From contig JAGWVU010000009.1 of NCBI GenBank assembly GCA_018970725.1, forward strand, positions 1 through 64,000: a stretch of 64,000 nucleotides of DNA. Reading direction: 5' to 3'. Shown piece by piece: positions 16,824 to 26,876 of the stretch; the stretch's first letter is position 1; every line of letters starts with the position of its first letter. The DNA comes from Verrucomicrobiota bacterium (lineage in GTDB: Bacteria; Verrucomicrobiota; Verrucomicrobiia; Verrucomicrobiales; DEV007). The translations under genes and the position numbers were made by a program. Under the pieces are notes generated by a model. That model was not told the DNA's origin. It did no database searches and was given only the letters and a program-made list of their open reading frames with translations.

Positions 16824-19800
16824 ATGCCGGAGCCGGACGCCCCCTCCCCACCCCCGACCGGAGCCGAGCGACCGGAAGCTCCCTCCGTTCCCCGGCGCCT
16901 CCCGCGCTCCGGAACACGTTCGGGCTGGTGGCCCCGGCGCCGGAGCCGGTTGACGCGGCACGGGATGTTGCCGCTCCTCATCAAGGTCTTCGCCGGATTT
17001 TCCCAGATCGACGGCCAGATCGAGGAACGGGAGATCGATGAAGCCCTCGGCGCCCTGCGCCATGACTTCCCCGAGACGGTCTATTCCGGCCTGCGCGATC
17101 TTTACCGGCAGGCGCTGCGCCAGCCGCAGGATTTGAACGGCATCGCCCGCTCACTGGAAAGCCGTTTGGGAAACGAGGACAAGATCCTGCTCGGCGTGCA
17201 ACTTTACGCCATGGTCTCCCGGTCCGAGCTGGACCGAAAAAATCTGGCCGCCTTTTACCAATTCATGTCGAACCTCGGCGTGGCGGACGAGGCGATGGAC
17301 ATCGTCTACCAGCTCAACGCGAGCGAGCCCGGGGCGTTCCCGGATCCCCCGAACGCGGGTCACCATCTGGAGACCCTCGTGATCCGTTGGGGGCCCCAGG
17401 GAGAGGTGGTCCTGCCCGGATTGGAACCCGGGCACGCCATCATCGGCTTCCGGCTGGGTGACCTGATCCTCCTGAAAAACATCGGCACCCTTCAGGTCAT
17501 CACCCGCGGCCGGACCATCCAGCCCAACGGGTTCGTCCGGCTTTTCGACAGCCAGCAGGTGGTTCTCGGAGAGATGGTGCTCGACTACCGGGACCTCGCG
17601 TTTTACTTCAACGCGAAGAAACAGGTCGCTTCCCTCCGACTCTTCCTGTCGTTCGACGGCGCCGGAGACGCCTACGTGGAGAAGCAGCGGAGCCGGCGGA
17701 CTTACCTCGAGGTTCGGTTCGGGCTGGGAGTGGGCCTCACCGCCCTCCGGGACGCGCCCGCGATCGTCAACGGGGTCCGGCTCATCGAGGGAACCTCGGT
17801 CGACGCCTCCCTGCGGGATCGGATCGAATTCGACGACCGGACGGAGATCGCCCTGCTCGATTTGTGGCGCCGCGCCAAGGTGATGGGCGGCCGTTTCGAC
17901 CTCAATCCGTCCCGTTCGGAGTATCTCGTCTCCAACAACCCCTCCGACCTGCAGGAGGGCGATATCCTTGTGTCCGGCGGCGAGGACCGTCAACTGCTGC
18001 TCCGGATCCGGTGCGACCACGAGAACCGCAACGGTCAATTGGAAGTCATCCGTTCCGACCGGCCGGTGCTGATCGGTGATGTGCCGGTGCGCGGCAACCG
18101 CATCATGCTGCGCGACGGGGATGCCATCACCATCGGGGACGGGCAATTCCTCCGCTGCCATTTCACCGAGGGAATCATCGAGGAAGAGCGGAATCTCGTG
18201 AGCCGCCTCCAGGTCCGGGAAGTGTCTCACCGCTACGGGAACGACCCGGCGCTCGACGGGGTGAGTTTCACCGTGGAACGGGGCGAGATGGTTTGTATCA
18301 TGGGACCGAGCGGGAGCGGCAAGAGCACCTTGCTGCGGAGTTTGGCGGGTCATCTCAAACCCACCCGGGGACAGATTCTCCTCAACGGCGTCAGCCTTTA
18401 CGGGTCCGTCTGGAATCGGCTCCGGCTCATGCCCTACGTCTCCTTCATCCCCCACGAGGAAGCGATCGAACCGCTCCTCACGGTGGAGGAAAATCTGCGG
18501 CTGGCCGCCTCCATCCGGGCTCCTTACCTCAAGGGAAAGGACCGGAAACGGCGGGTCGACGCCAAGCTGGCCGAGCTGGGATTGAGCGAGGTGCGGCACC
18601 AGCGGGCCGGGGACAACGAGGTCCGGATGCTCTCCAGCGGCCAACGCAAGCGGCTCAACGCCGGGCTCGACATGATCGGCATCTCGGATGTCTATCTCTT
18701 CGACGAACCGACCTCCGGTCTTTCCTCCAAGGACTCCGAGCACGTGCTCGAACTGATCGGGGGCCTGGCGCACAACAAGATCGTCCTGGTCAGCATCCAT
18801 CAGCCGAGCGCGCGCCTCTTCCAGCTGTTCCAGAAAGCGCTCCTGCTCGATCACGGCGGCAAGGTGGCCTTCTTTGGCACCCCGCGGCAGATGCTCGACT
18901 ATTTCCGCCGCATCCAACGCGAGGAACAGATGTCCGACACCCCGCTGCCGCGCGGCGAGGACGGCGGGTGGGGCCAGCCGGAAATCATCTTCGACACCCT
19001 CGAGACCCCTTTGCGCGACCTCAACGGCGAGGTGATCTTCGAAGAAGACCGGCGCGGCCAACTCTCCCCTTCCCGCCGCTTCAGCCCGGCCTTCTGGCAA
19101 GACCGCTTCCAAACGCATCGCCTCCTCGAGGAAGTGCGTCGCGACGAACCGGAAACCGATCCCGAACCGGTCAATCCTCCGCCCGCTCCCGGACGGACCT
19201 GGCGCGATGAATGGGTCCAGTTCCTCGCCCTGCTGCAACGGTCTTTCCTCGGGCGTCTGCGCAACCGTTCCAACCTCACGACCACCCTGCTGGAGGCTCC
19301 CGCGCTCGCCCTGCTTGTCTCGTTCGTCCTCCGTTACGCGGAGGATGCGACCTACCAGTTCCACTCCGCCTTCCACCTGCCCACCTACTTTTTCCTGACC
19401 TTGGTCATCGGCATGTTCCTCGGTTTGACCAACAGCGTGGACGAAGTGATCCGGGACCGCACCATCCTCCACCGGGAACGGAACCACCGCGTCAGGGTCG
19501 GTCATTATGTGATCGCCAAAATCCTGACCCTCGGGGTCTTCGCCCTGCTGCAATGCGTCATCCACACCTTGGTCGGTTCCTGGGTGCTCGGCATCCGCGG
19601 CATGTTTCTGATGAATCTGGGCTGGATGTTCGTCACCACCATCCAAGGCGTCATCACCGGGCTCATGATTTCCAGCGTCGTGCCCAACCCGAAAACCGCG
19701 CTCAACTGCATCCCGCTCATCCTCATCCCCCAAATCATCCTCGGAGGGGCCCTGATCAAATATGAGGAAATGAACCGGGACGTGAAGGTCGAAGAGGCTT

Positions 19801-20450
19801 TCCGCCGCATCGTGGATCCGAAACCGGAAGCCGCTCCCCCGGCCAGCCGCCTCTCCGTCCCCGCCATCTGCTCGCTCATGCCCCTCCGCTGGTCCTACGA
19901 GGGCATGATCCTCTGCGCCGCCCGTTACAACCCGGTCAGCCGCCTCCAGACATCCTTTGACCGGACCGCCCGCGCCCTTGCCGCCCGCCCCGATCTCAGT
20001 CCCGGGGAAGCCCGCCGCCTCCGCGCCATCAAGGACGCGCGGCCTTACCTCCAAGGTCTCGAGGCCGGAACCCCCCAGGCCGCCGAACGCGGGCTCCTCC
20101 ACCTCCGCGCCATCCTCCAGACCGGCACGCTCGACCGCGCCTTTCTCGATTCCCTCGGCCCGCCCCCGGGCGCCCCCGTCTACCGGCCGCACGACCTCTA
20201 CGTGAACCGGAAAATCCAGGACCTCTACACCCGGGCGGAGATGGAGCGTCTCGACTACCGCTCCGGCACCCCTCCCAACGTCTTCTTCGGGGCGCAAAGA
20301 ACCTATCGTTTCACCTGGCCACCCGGAGCCCCGCCCCGGGAACTGACCCTCTCCACCCTCACGCTTGACCTCTCCATGCTCGGATTCTTCATGGTCGCGG
20401 GCACGATTCTCGTTTACCTCGGCGTCGGTGCCATGCTGCGCCGGGTCTGA
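16824..20450 (+). CDS. TerB-like/FHA-like ABCG-type ABC transporter fusion
   Basis: A 1208-residue fusion. Residues about 48-170 resemble a TerB-like helical domain (FAGFSQIDGQIEEREIDEAL). Residues about 185-455 contain up to three beta-rich stretches with FHA-like spacing (for example RGNRIMLRDGDAITIGDGQFL). An ABC ATPase follows: Walker A GPSGSGKST (about 494-502), signature LSSGQRKRL, Walker B VYLFDEPTSG (about 624-633) and the switch region ISIHQPSA. The C-terminal half (about 795-1208) is an ABC-2/ABCG permease, with hydrophobic segments around 830, 850, 895, 930 and 965 and a final one near 1185. The order ATPase then permease is the ABCG half-transporter layout. Cargo is unknown; the FHA-like part suggests phosphopeptide-dependent control. 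Confidence 0.88.
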   Translation: MPEPDAPSPPPTGAERPEAPSVPRRLPRSGTRSGWWPRRRSRLTRHGMLPLLIKVFAGFSQIDGQIEEREIDEALGALRHDFPETVYSGLRDLYRQALRQPQDLNGIARSLESRLGNEDKILLGVQLYAMVSRSELDRKNLAAFYQFMSNLGVADEAMDIVYQLNASEPGAFPDPPNAGHHLETLVIRWGPQGEVVLPGLEPGHAIIGFRLGDLILLKNIGTLQVITRGRTIQPNGFVRLFDSQQVVLGEMVLDYRDLAFYFNAKKQVASLRLFLSFDGAGDAYVEKQRSRRTYLEVRFGLGVGLTALRDAPAIVNGVRLIEGTSVDASLRDRIEFDDRTEIALLDLWRRAKVMGGRFDLNPSRSEYLVSNNPSDLQEGDILVSGGEDRQLLLRIRCDHENRNGQLEVIRSDRPVLIGDVPVRGNRIMLRDGDAITIGDGQFLRCHFTEGIIEEERNLVSRLQVREVSHRYGNDPALDGVSFTVERGEMVCIMGPSGSGKSTLLRSLAGHLKPTRGQILLNGVSLYGSVWNRLRLMPYVSFIPHEEAIEPLLTVEENLRLAASIRAPYLKGKDRKRRVDAKLAELGLSEVRHQRAGDNEVRMLSSGQRKRLNAGLDMIGISDVYLFDEPTSGLSSKDSEHVLELIGGLAHNKIVLVSIHQPSARLFQLFQKALLLDHGGKVAFFGTPRQMLDYFRRIQREEQMSDTPLPRGEDGGWGQPEIIFDTLETPLRDLNGEVIFEEDRRGQLSPSRRFSPAFWQDRFQTHRLLEEVRRDEPETDPEPVNPPPAPGRTWRDEWVQFLALLQRSFLGRLRNRSNLTTTLLEAPALALLVSFVLRYAEDATYQFHSAFHLPTYFFLTLVIGMFLGLTNSVDEVIRDRTILHRERNHRVRVGHYVIAKILTLGVFALLQCVIHTLVGSWVLGIRGMFLMNLGWMFVTTIQGVITGLMISSVVPNPKTALNCIPLILIPQIILGGALIKYEEMNRDVKVEEAFRRIVDPKPEAAPPASRLSVPAICSLMPLRWSYEGMILCAARYNPVSRLQTSFDRTARALAARPDLSPGEARRLRAIKDARPYLQGLEAGTPQAAERGLLHLRAILQTGTLDRAFLDSLGPPPGAPVYRPHDLYVNRKIQDLYTRAEMERLDYRSGTPPNVFFGAQRTYRFTWPPGAPPRELTLSTLTLDLSMLGFFMVAGTILVYLGVGAMLRRV

Positions 20451-20483
20451 ACCGAGCGAAACGCGGATTTTTGTTCATGCTAG

Positions 20484-20509
20484 TTGATAATTCATATCAG
20501 CTGTATAAT
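20484..20509 (+). promoter_or_regulatory. Probable promoter with overlapping inverted repeat
   Basis: A perfect TATAAT (20504-20509) is preceded by TTGATA (20484-20489) with a short 14-base spacer; TAGTTG at 20481 gives a 17-base spacer but a poor -35. TGATA (20485-20489) and TATCA (20495-20499) form an inverted repeat over the -35 and spacer, like a repressor site. It lies 27 bases before the GTG chosen as start of the glycosyltransferase. Confidence 0.5.
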
Positions 20510-20536
20510 CCTGCGGTCAAGGCCTCCGCCGTCCCC

Positions 20537-21874
20537 GTGAAAATCCTCATCACCAACTTCAGGCTCGCCGAGCGGACCGTCTCCGAGGTCACGACGCGCC
20601 ATCTCGCGTTCGCCCTGCGCGGCTTGGGACATGATGTCTGCGTCTTTGCCTCGAAGACCGGTCCCTTGGGCGATGAGTTGGGCGCCCTGGGCATCCCGGT
20701 GGTGGCGCATCCCGGTGATTGTCCCTTCAAGCCGGACCTCATCCACGGCCAATACAACCTCGAAACCATCGCGGCCCTCCTCAGTTTCCCGGACCGGCCC
20801 GCCCTGTATCTGAGCTTCGGGACGCGGCAGTGGCGCGAGCATCCGCCCACCCATCCCCGCATCCTGCGCTACCTCGCGTTCTCAAATTCCGGCAGGGACT
20901 GGTTGGCCGAAGCCGGGATCCCCCGGGCCGTCACGCGGCTCCTTCCCGCTTTCGTGGACATGGACCGTTTCCCCAACGTCCGCCGCCTCCCCGAAGTGCC
21001 GGCCCGCGCACTGGTCTACGACCGGAGCTCCGGCCAGGGCCGCAGCCTGGATGACCTCCGCCAAGCCTGCCAACGCTGCCAGATCCAGCTCGACCTCGTC
21101 GGCGACCTCGCCGGCCTGAGCCCGACCCGCCCCGAGGTCCTGCTGCCGGAATACGACCTCGTTTTCGCTTCCGGATGCGCCGCCATCGAAGCCCTCGCCT
21201 CGGGATGTGCCGTCATTCCGACACGCGACGGACGTTGCGGCCGGCTGGTCAACTCGATGAATTTCGAGGCCCTGCGGGACGAAAACTTCGTGCCCGCCTG
21301 GCCCGGCCTGACGGGGGACGCCCTGGTCAACGAGTTGGAGAACTGGGATTGGCGGCACCTGGCCCCCGTCGCCCGCCGGGTCCGGGAAGAGTTGCACGTG
21401 TCCACCGTGGCAGCGGGCTTGGTGCGGATTTACGAGGAGGTGCTGGCGGCGGACGCGGAGCGCCGCAACAACGCGAGGGGCGAGTTCCCCGACCTGACGG
21501 ATTGGCTGATCCAGCTGGCGGACCAGCATCACCTCGTGGATAGCGGCTTCCTCGCGATCCAGCACCGGGCCTCCACCCTCCAGTCCGTTCGCGAGGAGAG
21601 CGAAAGCCGCACCGGGGAACTGACCCGGCTCCTCGAAATGGAAAAGGCCAAGGTGCGCGCCGCGCGCCGCCTTTTCAAAGAGGGGAACCTCATCCACCAC
21701 GGACTCTGGAAACGGATCGAGAGCGAGTGGCGTGAAATCGAGCGGCAACACCTCGATGGCGACGCCCGGGAGGATCGTTCCCCGCCCGAACGCCGCGAAC
21801 CCCTGGGCGTCGCCTCCATCCGCGACTTTCCCCCGACCCGGGAATTGGGGGTCGGCGTGGAGTTGCCAGGTTGA
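20537..21874 (+). CDS. Glycosyltransferase family 4-like protein with C-terminal helical tail
   Basis: The GTG at 20537 gives [18 protein letters not shown], a typical GT-B N-terminus; the frame is open upstream to a TTG (20471) and ATG (20477), but these lie within a promoter-like sequence. The 445-residue protein has an N-terminal acceptor-type Rossmann half ([12 protein letters not shown]) and a donor-side segment ([22 protein letters not shown]) like the nucleotide-sugar-binding region of GT4 enzymes. Residues about 310-445 form a charged helical extension of unknown role ([18 protein letters not shown]). It probably transfers a sugar to a surface glycan or lipid; donor and acceptor are not deducible. 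parE follows 50 bases later. Confidence 0.75.
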   Translation: MKILITNFRLAERTVSEVTTRHLAFALRGLGHDVCVFASKTGPLGDELGALGIPVVAHPGDCPFKPDLIHGQYNLETIAALLSFPDRPALYLSFGTRQWREHPPTHPRILRYLAFSNSGRDWLAEAGIPRAVTRLLPAFVDMDRFPNVRRLPEVPARALVYDRSSGQGRSLDDLRQACQRCQIQLDLVGDLAGLSPTRPEVLLPEYDLVFASGCAAIEALASGCAVIPTRDGRCGRLVNSMNFEALRDENFVPAWPGLTGDALVNELENWDWRHLAPVARRVREELHVSTVAAGLVRIYEEVLAADAERRNNARGEFPDLTDWLIQLADQHHLVDSGFLAIQHRASTLQSVREESESRTGELTRLLEMEKAKVRAARRLFKEGNLIHHGLWKRIESEWREIERQHLDGDAREDRSPPERREPLGVASIRDFPPTRELGVGVELPG

Positions 21875-21924
21875 TCTTTTTCACCGTTATTCTTTCCCCG
21901 AACTCCAAACACCCTGCAACGCCA

Positions 21925-23817
21925 ATGTCCGTCACCTACACCGACGAAGATATCAAAACCCTGGACTGGCGGGAACACATCCGTCTCCGCCCCGGGATGT
22001 ACATCGGCAAACTCGGCGATGGCAGCGCTCCGGACGATGGCATCTACGTGTTGCTCAAGGAGGTGATCGACAACGCGATCGATGAGTTTGTCATGGGTCA
22101 CGGCAAGCTGATTGAGATCGCCTTGGAGGGGCGGCGCCTCCGGGTGCGGGACTACGGGCGGGGCATTCCGCTGGGCAAGGTCAAGGATTGTGCGGCCAAG
22201 ATCAACACCGGCGCCAAATACGACTCCCAGGCTTTCAAGAAATCGGTCGGGCTCAACGGCGTCGGCATCAAGGCGGTGAACGCCTTGTCCGCCTCCTTCC
22301 ACATCCAATCCCACCGGGAAGGGAAGACCATGTCCGTGGATTTCACCCGGGGCGAAGTCGCGCGGGAACTAAAGGCTCCACAGGCTTCCAAGGAGGAGTC
22401 CGGGACCGAACTGATCTACGAGCCCGACGCCGATGTCTTCGGCGAATATCAGTATGATCCGGCCATCGTGGAGCGGATGCTGCGGAATTACTCCTATCTC
22501 AACCAAGGCCTGACACTCTCCCTCAACGGGAAGAAGTTCCGCTCGAAAAACGGTCTGCTCGACCTGCTCAACGAACACCTCGGGAGCGACGCCCCGCTCT
22601 ACCCGGTGATCCATCTCACCGGGGAGGACATCGAGATCGCCCTGACCCACAACGACAACAATGGCGAGGACTATTTCAGTTTCGTCAACGGACAGAACAC
22701 CACCCAGGGGGGAACGCACCTCGCGGCATTCCGCGAGTCGATCGTCAAGGTCGTCCGGGATTATTCCAAGAAGGCATTCGACGCCGCGGACGTGCGTCAG
22801 GGGATTGTCGCCGCCGTCAGTCTGCGGGTGGTGGAACCGGTCTTTGAATCCCAGACCAAGACCAAACTCGGATCCGCCCTGATGGAACCTGGCGGGCAAT
22901 CGGTCAGGACCTACATGGCGAACTTCCTCGGATCCGCGCTGGATAACTATCTTCACCAGCATCAGGCGGTGGCCGAGGCCATGGTGGAGAAGATCGCCCA
23001 GTCCGAGCGTGAAAGGAAAGAGATCAAGGGCATCCAGAAAGCGGCCCGCGAGGGCGCCCGCGCCGCGAAGGTGCACAACAAGAAGTTGCGGGACTGCAAG
23101 GTGCACTACAACACCAGAAACGCCCGCCATGAGGAATCCACCCTGTTCATCACCGAGGGTGACTCCGCCAGCGGTTCGATGACCACCGCGCGCAACCCGG
23201 AGTTCCAAGCTGTGTTCAGCTTGAAGGGTAAGCCTCTCAACACCTATGGCAAGACCCGCAAGGTGGTCTATGAGAATGAGGAGTTCAACCTGCTGCAACA
23301 TGCGCTGGATATCGAGAACGGCATTGAGAATCTGCGTTACAACCGCGTGATCCTCGCTACCGACGCCGATGTGGATGGCATGCACATCCGCCTCTTGCTG
23401 ATCACCTTTTTCGTCCAGTTTTTCCCCGATCTGATCCGGGACGGCCACGTCTTTATCTTGCAGACCCCTCTCTTTCGGGTGCGCAATAAAAAGGAGACCC
23501 GCTATTGTTATTCCGAATTGGAAAAGCAGCAGGCGATGCACGATCTCCGGCCCAATCCTGACATTGTCCGGTTCAAAGGTCTCGGTGAAATCTCGCCCCA
23601 TGAGATGAAGGATTTCATCAACGAGAACATCCGGCTCGATCCCGTGGAACTCCCGCCCCACACCAAGACCATCAACGAACTCCTCGAGTTTTACATGGGC
23701 AAGAACACCGAGGATCGCCAGAAATTCATCATCCAGAATCTGCGCGTCGAAACCGACTTCGTCGCTCCGGAGGAAGAGGAGACCCCGGTCGAATCCCCGG
23801 CCGCGGCCCTGGCGTGA
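21925..23817 (+). CDS. parE: Type IIA topoisomerase B subunit (DNA topoisomerase IV ParE type)
   Basis: The 630-residue ATPase subunit starts at the ATG at 21925 ([15 protein letters not shown]); the 18 upstream codons are not conserved-looking. GHKL motifs are present: [18 protein letters not shown] and [14 protein letters not shown]. The transducer lysine region is [10 protein letters not shown]. The TOPRIM domain has [12 protein letters not shown] and [12 protein letters not shown]. The N-terminus and length match the topoisomerase IV B type of Bacteroidota/PVC bacteria rather than a long GyrB. The protein decatenates DNA with ParC, but no parC lies next to it. The stop overlaps the rsmH start as GTGA. 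Confidence 0.93.
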   Translation: MSVTYTDEDIKTLDWREHIRLRPGMYIGKLGDGSAPDDGIYVLLKEVIDNAIDEFVMGHGKLIEIALEGRRLRVRDYGRGIPLGKVKDCAAKINTGAKYDSQAFKKSVGLNGVGIKAVNALSASFHIQSHREGKTMSVDFTRGEVARELKAPQASKEESGTELIYEPDADVFGEYQYDPAIVERMLRNYSYLNQGLTLSLNGKKFRSKNGLLDLLNEHLGSDAPLYPVIHLTGEDIEIALTHNDNNGEDYFSFVNGQNTTQGGTHLAAFRESIVKVVRDYSKKAFDAADVRQGIVAAVSLRVVEPVFESQTKTKLGSALMEPGGQSVRTYMANFLGSALDNYLHQHQAVAEAMVEKIAQSERERKEIKGIQKAAREGARAAKVHNKKLRDCKVHYNTRNARHEESTLFITEGDSASGSMTTARNPEFQAVFSLKGKPLNTYGKTRKVVYENEEFNLLQHALDIENGIENLRYNRVILATDADVDGMHIRLLLITFFVQFFPDLIRDGHVFILQTPLFRVRNKKETRYCYSELEKQQAMHDLRPNPDIVRFKGLGEISPHEMKDFINENIRLDPVELPPHTKTINELLEFYMGKNTEDRQKFIIQNLRVETDFVAPEEEETPVESPAAALA

Positions 23818-24743
23818 CCTCCTACCACGCCCCCGTGCTGCCCCGCGAGGTGCTCGAGGTGCTCGAGCCCCGCCCCGGGAGACGCTTTGCCGATGGCACC
23901 CTAGGAGGCGGCGGCCACACCATCGCCCTACTCGAAGCCGGCGCGGAAGTCCTCGGCATCGACCGCGATCCCGAGGCCCTCGCGGCCGCCTCCGTCCGCT
24001 GTGCTTCGTTTCCCGGGCACTTCCGCGCCCGGCACGGAAACTTCGCGGAGATCACCGCCCTCGTCCGCGGGGCCGGTTGGGAAACCGTGGACGGCGTCCT
24101 TCTCGATATCGGCGTCTCCTCGCGCCAACTGGATGCCCCGGAGCGCGGCTTTTCCTTTCAAGGCGAGGGGCCGCTGGACATGCGCATGGATCCGTCCTCC
24201 GGATTCACCGCGGCGGACGTGGTCAACACCTATCCCGAAGACGCCCTGAAGCGGATTCTCCGGGACTTCGGGGAGGAGAAGTTCGCCGGCCGCATTGCCC
24301 GGGCCCTGGTCGGGGAAAGACAGCGCCGCCCCCTGACCACCACCCGGGAGCTGGCGGCCCTCGTGGAACGGGTCTACCCGGGCCATTCCAAACGGCACCC
24401 CGCCACCCGCACCTTCCAAGCCATCCGCATGGAGGTGAACGCCGAACTGGCTTCGCTCGAGCACGGACTCGAGGGCGCGACCCAATTGCTCCGCCCGGGA
24501 GGCCGCCTCGCCGTGATCACCTTCCATTCTTTGGAGGACCGGATCGTGAAAAACTTTTTCCGGGATCGCAGCCAGCGCTGGATCGATCGCCCCGAGTGGC
24601 CGGCTCCGCGCCCGAATCCCGATTTCCGGTTCGACCCGATCGGTCGCAAGCCGGTCGAGGCCGGGGAGGAGGAGGTGCGGGCCAACCCCCGAGCCCGGAG
24701 CGCCAAGCTGCGTTGGGGACAACGCGGGGCGGAAGGGGCATGA
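23814..24743 (+). CDS. rsmH: 16S rRNA (cytosine-1402 N4)-methyltransferase
   Basis: RsmH (MraW) uses SAM to methylate C1402 in the 30S decoding centre. The 309-residue product shows the family motifs: [14 protein letters not shown] at the N-terminus, [10 protein letters not shown] (SAM-binding), [38 protein letters not shown] and [18 protein letters not shown]. The length is normal. The GTG start overlaps the parE stop by 4 bases (GTGA), so it is translationally coupled. In many bacteria rsmH sits in the division and cell-wall (dcw) cluster after mraZ; here it is apart, following parE. Confidence 0.97.
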   Translation: MTSYHAPVLPREVLEVLEPRPGRRFADGTLGGGGHTIALLEAGAEVLGIDRDPEALAAASVRCASFPGHFRARHGNFAEITALVRGAGWETVDGVLLDIGVSSRQLDAPERGFSFQGEGPLDMRMDPSSGFTAADVVNTYPEDALKRILRDFGEEKFAGRIARALVGERQRRPLTTTRELAALVERVYPGHSKRHPATRTFQAIRMEVNAELASLEHGLEGATQLLRPGGRLAVITFHSLEDRIVKNFFRDRSQRWIDRPEWPAPRPNPDFRFDPIGRKPVEAGEEEVRANPRARSAKLRWGQRGAEGA

Positions 24744-24795
24744 ACCGGGCAAGTTTGGCTTGCAAGGCGGGGCCTTCCGGGATTCCAGTCCGCTG

Positions 24796-26703
24796 ATGCC
24801 CCATCCCGTTCTCGACTCCTCCGATCCCGAAATCTACCGACTCCGGACCACGGCAGCCGGGCCTTCGGGCAAACTTCCGTTCTCCGGGGAATTCCTCGCG
24901 CAAGCGCCGAGCGGAGATCTCTTCGGGTGGACCCAGAACACCGGGATGGGTTGGGACCCGCGCAAGCTCACGGGAAACGATTTTCTTTTGCTGAGCACCC
25001 AAGGCGGGATCCGCAATCCGGATGGATCACCGACCGCCCTCGGATTTCACACAGGGCACTGGGAAGTCGGCCTTCTCATGGAGGCCGCGGCGCGCGAGCT
25101 GGCGATTTCCGGCGGTGTGCCTTTCGCCGCGTTTTGTTCCGATCCTTGCGACGGCCGCACCCAGGGAACCACGGGCATGTTCGATTCCCTCCCCTACCGC
25201 AACGACGCCGCGATGATGTTCCGGCGGCAGATTCGTTCGTTGCCCACCGCGAAAGGGGTGCTCGGGATCGCGACGTGCGACAAAGGTTTGCCGGCGATGA
25301 TGATGGCCTTGGCCGGAACGCCGTGCCTGCCGGTCATTCTGGTGCCCGGAGGCGTCTCCCTGATCAGCGAGGAGACGGAGGATCTGGGAAAAATCCAAAC
25401 CATCGGGGCCCGCTTTGCCCATGGCGAGATCTCATTGGAACACGCCGCCGAACAGGGGTGCCGGGCCTGCGGTTCCCCCGGCGGCGGATGCCAGTTCCTC
25501 GGGACGGCCGCCTCCAGCCAAGTGGTCGGTGAAGCGCTCGGCCTCAGCCTGACCCATTCCGCCTTGTGCCCGTCCGGGGCCACCGTCTGGCGGGACATGG
25601 CGGTCCGCTCCGCCCGGGCCCTCCTCAAATTGAAGGCGGCAGGGTGGACCAGCTCCAAAATTCTCTCCCCCGCCTCCCTCCACAACGCGATGACCCTGCA
25701 CGCGGCGTTCGGCGGATCGACCAACCTCATCCTCCACGTGCCGGCCATCGCCCATGCCGCTGGTTTGCCGCGCCCCACCGTCTCCGATTGGACGCGGATC
25801 AACCAAGCCGTGCCCCGTCTCGTGGATGCGCTCCCCAACGGCCCGCGCAGTTTTGCCACGGTGCAAGTCTTCCTTGCCGGAGGCGTGCCCGAAGTGATGC
25901 TCCACCTCCGCGAGGCCGGTTTGCTGGAACTCGACGCCTTGACCGTGTCCGGCGAACCCCTGGGCGCGACCCTCGAGTGGTGGGAACGGAGCGAACGCCG
26001 CCAACGGCTCCGCGACAAACTCCACGAGTTGGACGGCATCGATCCCGGGGACGTCATCATGTCTCCCTCCCGGGCCCGCGAACGCGGCTTGAACAGCACG
26101 GTGACCTTTCTCACCGGGAACCTCTGCCCGGACGGCGCCCTCATCAAGAGCACGGCCATCGCCCCCGACCGCTTGGACGCTTCCGGATGCTTTTTCCACG
26201 AGGGCCCCGCCCGGGTTTTCCCCACCGAGAAAGAGGCGATCGCCGCGGTCAAGGAACAGCGCATCGCCGCCGGAGATATCCTCGTCGTCATCGGTCTGGG
26301 CCCAGTCGGCTGCGGGATGCCGGAAACCTATCAACTGACTTCCGCCCTCAAATACCTGCCGTTCGGAAAAACCATCTCCCTGCTGACCGACGGCCGGTTC
26401 TCCGGCGTTTCCACCGGCGCCTGCATCGGTCACATCAGCCCGGAGGCCTGGGCCGGCGGACCGGTCGGCAAATTGCGCGACGGCGATCCCGTGCGGATCG
26501 CCATCGATACCCGCCGACTCGTCGGCACGGTAGATTACGTCGGGCCCGGGGACCTCGCAGGCCGGGACATGTTCCCCGGCCTCGTCGCAGATGCGCGGGT
26601 GCCGTCCGATACCAGGCTCTGGGCGGCGCTGCAGAACGTCAGCGGCGGCACGTGGGGCGGTTGCGTTTACGACGTCGAGGCCATTCTCGCGAAACTCCGG
26701 TAA
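24796..26703 (+). CDS. yjhG: Sugar-acid dehydratase, YjhG/YagF type (xylonate dehydratase-like)
   Basis: The 635-residue member of the IlvD/Edd dehydratase family matches the YjhG/YagF subgroup along its length: [57 protein letters not shown] and [15 protein letters not shown]. Candidate Fe-S ligands are Cys118, Cys161 and the CRAC/GGGC cluster (222, 225, 232). E. coli relatives convert D-xylonate to 2-keto-3-deoxy-xylonate. The start is taken at the ATG at 24796; the open frame begins 12 codons earlier at a TTG. No sugar-acid transporter or aldolase adjoins it; the sugar cluster at 30381-33050 lies 3.7 kb away. Confidence 0.9.
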   Translation: MPHPVLDSSDPEIYRLRTTAAGPSGKLPFSGEFLAQAPSGDLFGWTQNTGMGWDPRKLTGNDFLLLSTQGGIRNPDGSPTALGFHTGHWEVGLLMEAAARELAISGGVPFAAFCSDPCDGRTQGTTGMFDSLPYRNDAAMMFRRQIRSLPTAKGVLGIATCDKGLPAMMMALAGTPCLPVILVPGGVSLISEETEDLGKIQTIGARFAHGEISLEHAAEQGCRACGSPGGGCQFLGTAASSQVVGEALGLSLTHSALCPSGATVWRDMAVRSARALLKLKAAGWTSSKILSPASLHNAMTLHAAFGGSTNLILHVPAIAHAAGLPRPTVSDWTRINQAVPRLVDALPNGPRSFATVQVFLAGGVPEVMLHLREAGLLELDALTVSGEPLGATLEWWERSERRQRLRDKLHELDGIDPGDVIMSPSRARERGLNSTVTFLTGNLCPDGALIKSTAIAPDRLDASGCFFHEGPARVFPTEKEAIAAVKEQRIAAGDILVVIGLGPVGCGMPETYQLTSALKYLPFGKTISLLTDGRFSGVSTGACIGHISPEAWAGGPVGKLRDGDPVRIAIDTRRLVGTVDYVGPGDLAGRDMFPGLVADARVPSDTRLWAALQNVSGGTWGGCVYDVEAILAKLR

Positions 26704-26759
26704 AGCGAAACTTGCGGAAAGAGATTGCCATTCCCGGGATTCCCCGGATCTTGAAGTTC

Positions 26760-26773
26760 AGCCTGCACAGGCT
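26760..26773 (+). terminator. Weak hairpin after yjhG, possible terminator
   Basis: AGCCT-GCAC-AGGCT forms a 5-bp stem with a 4-base loop 57 bases after the yjhG stop. The following bases (CCCTTGTCCGGTCTTCCTT) are only moderately T-rich, so intrinsic termination is doubtful. Confidence 0.25.
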
Positions 26774-26837
26774 CCCTTGTCCGGTCTTCCTTCGATGAGA
26801 GATTGTTTGAGGTTCCTCTAATCTACTCATCGAACCC

Positions 26838-26867
26838 GCCAGCCGCCAAAACCAGGCGTGGGCTGGC
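26838..26867 (+). promoter_or_regulatory. 5'-UTR hairpin before the DEAD-box helicase
   Basis: GCCAGCC (26838-26844) pairs with GGCTGGC (26861-26867); inside it CGCC (26844-26847) can pair with GGCG (26855-26858) around an AAAACCA loop. The base of the stem ends 9 bases before the ATG at 26877, where it could hinder ribosome entry. Helicase mRNAs often have structured leaders and this helicase could unwind its own, but that is inference. Confidence 0.4.
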
Positions 26868-26876
26868 CCCCCTAAA

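Noticed and set aside
17151-20297. 1048-residue minus-strand open frame
   Set aside because: Antisense to the ABC transporter, whose frame carries Walker A/B and signature motifs.
20471-20536. In-frame TTG/ATG starts for the glycosyltransferase
   Set aside because: They overlie a promoter-like TATAAT and give a non-conserved N-terminus.
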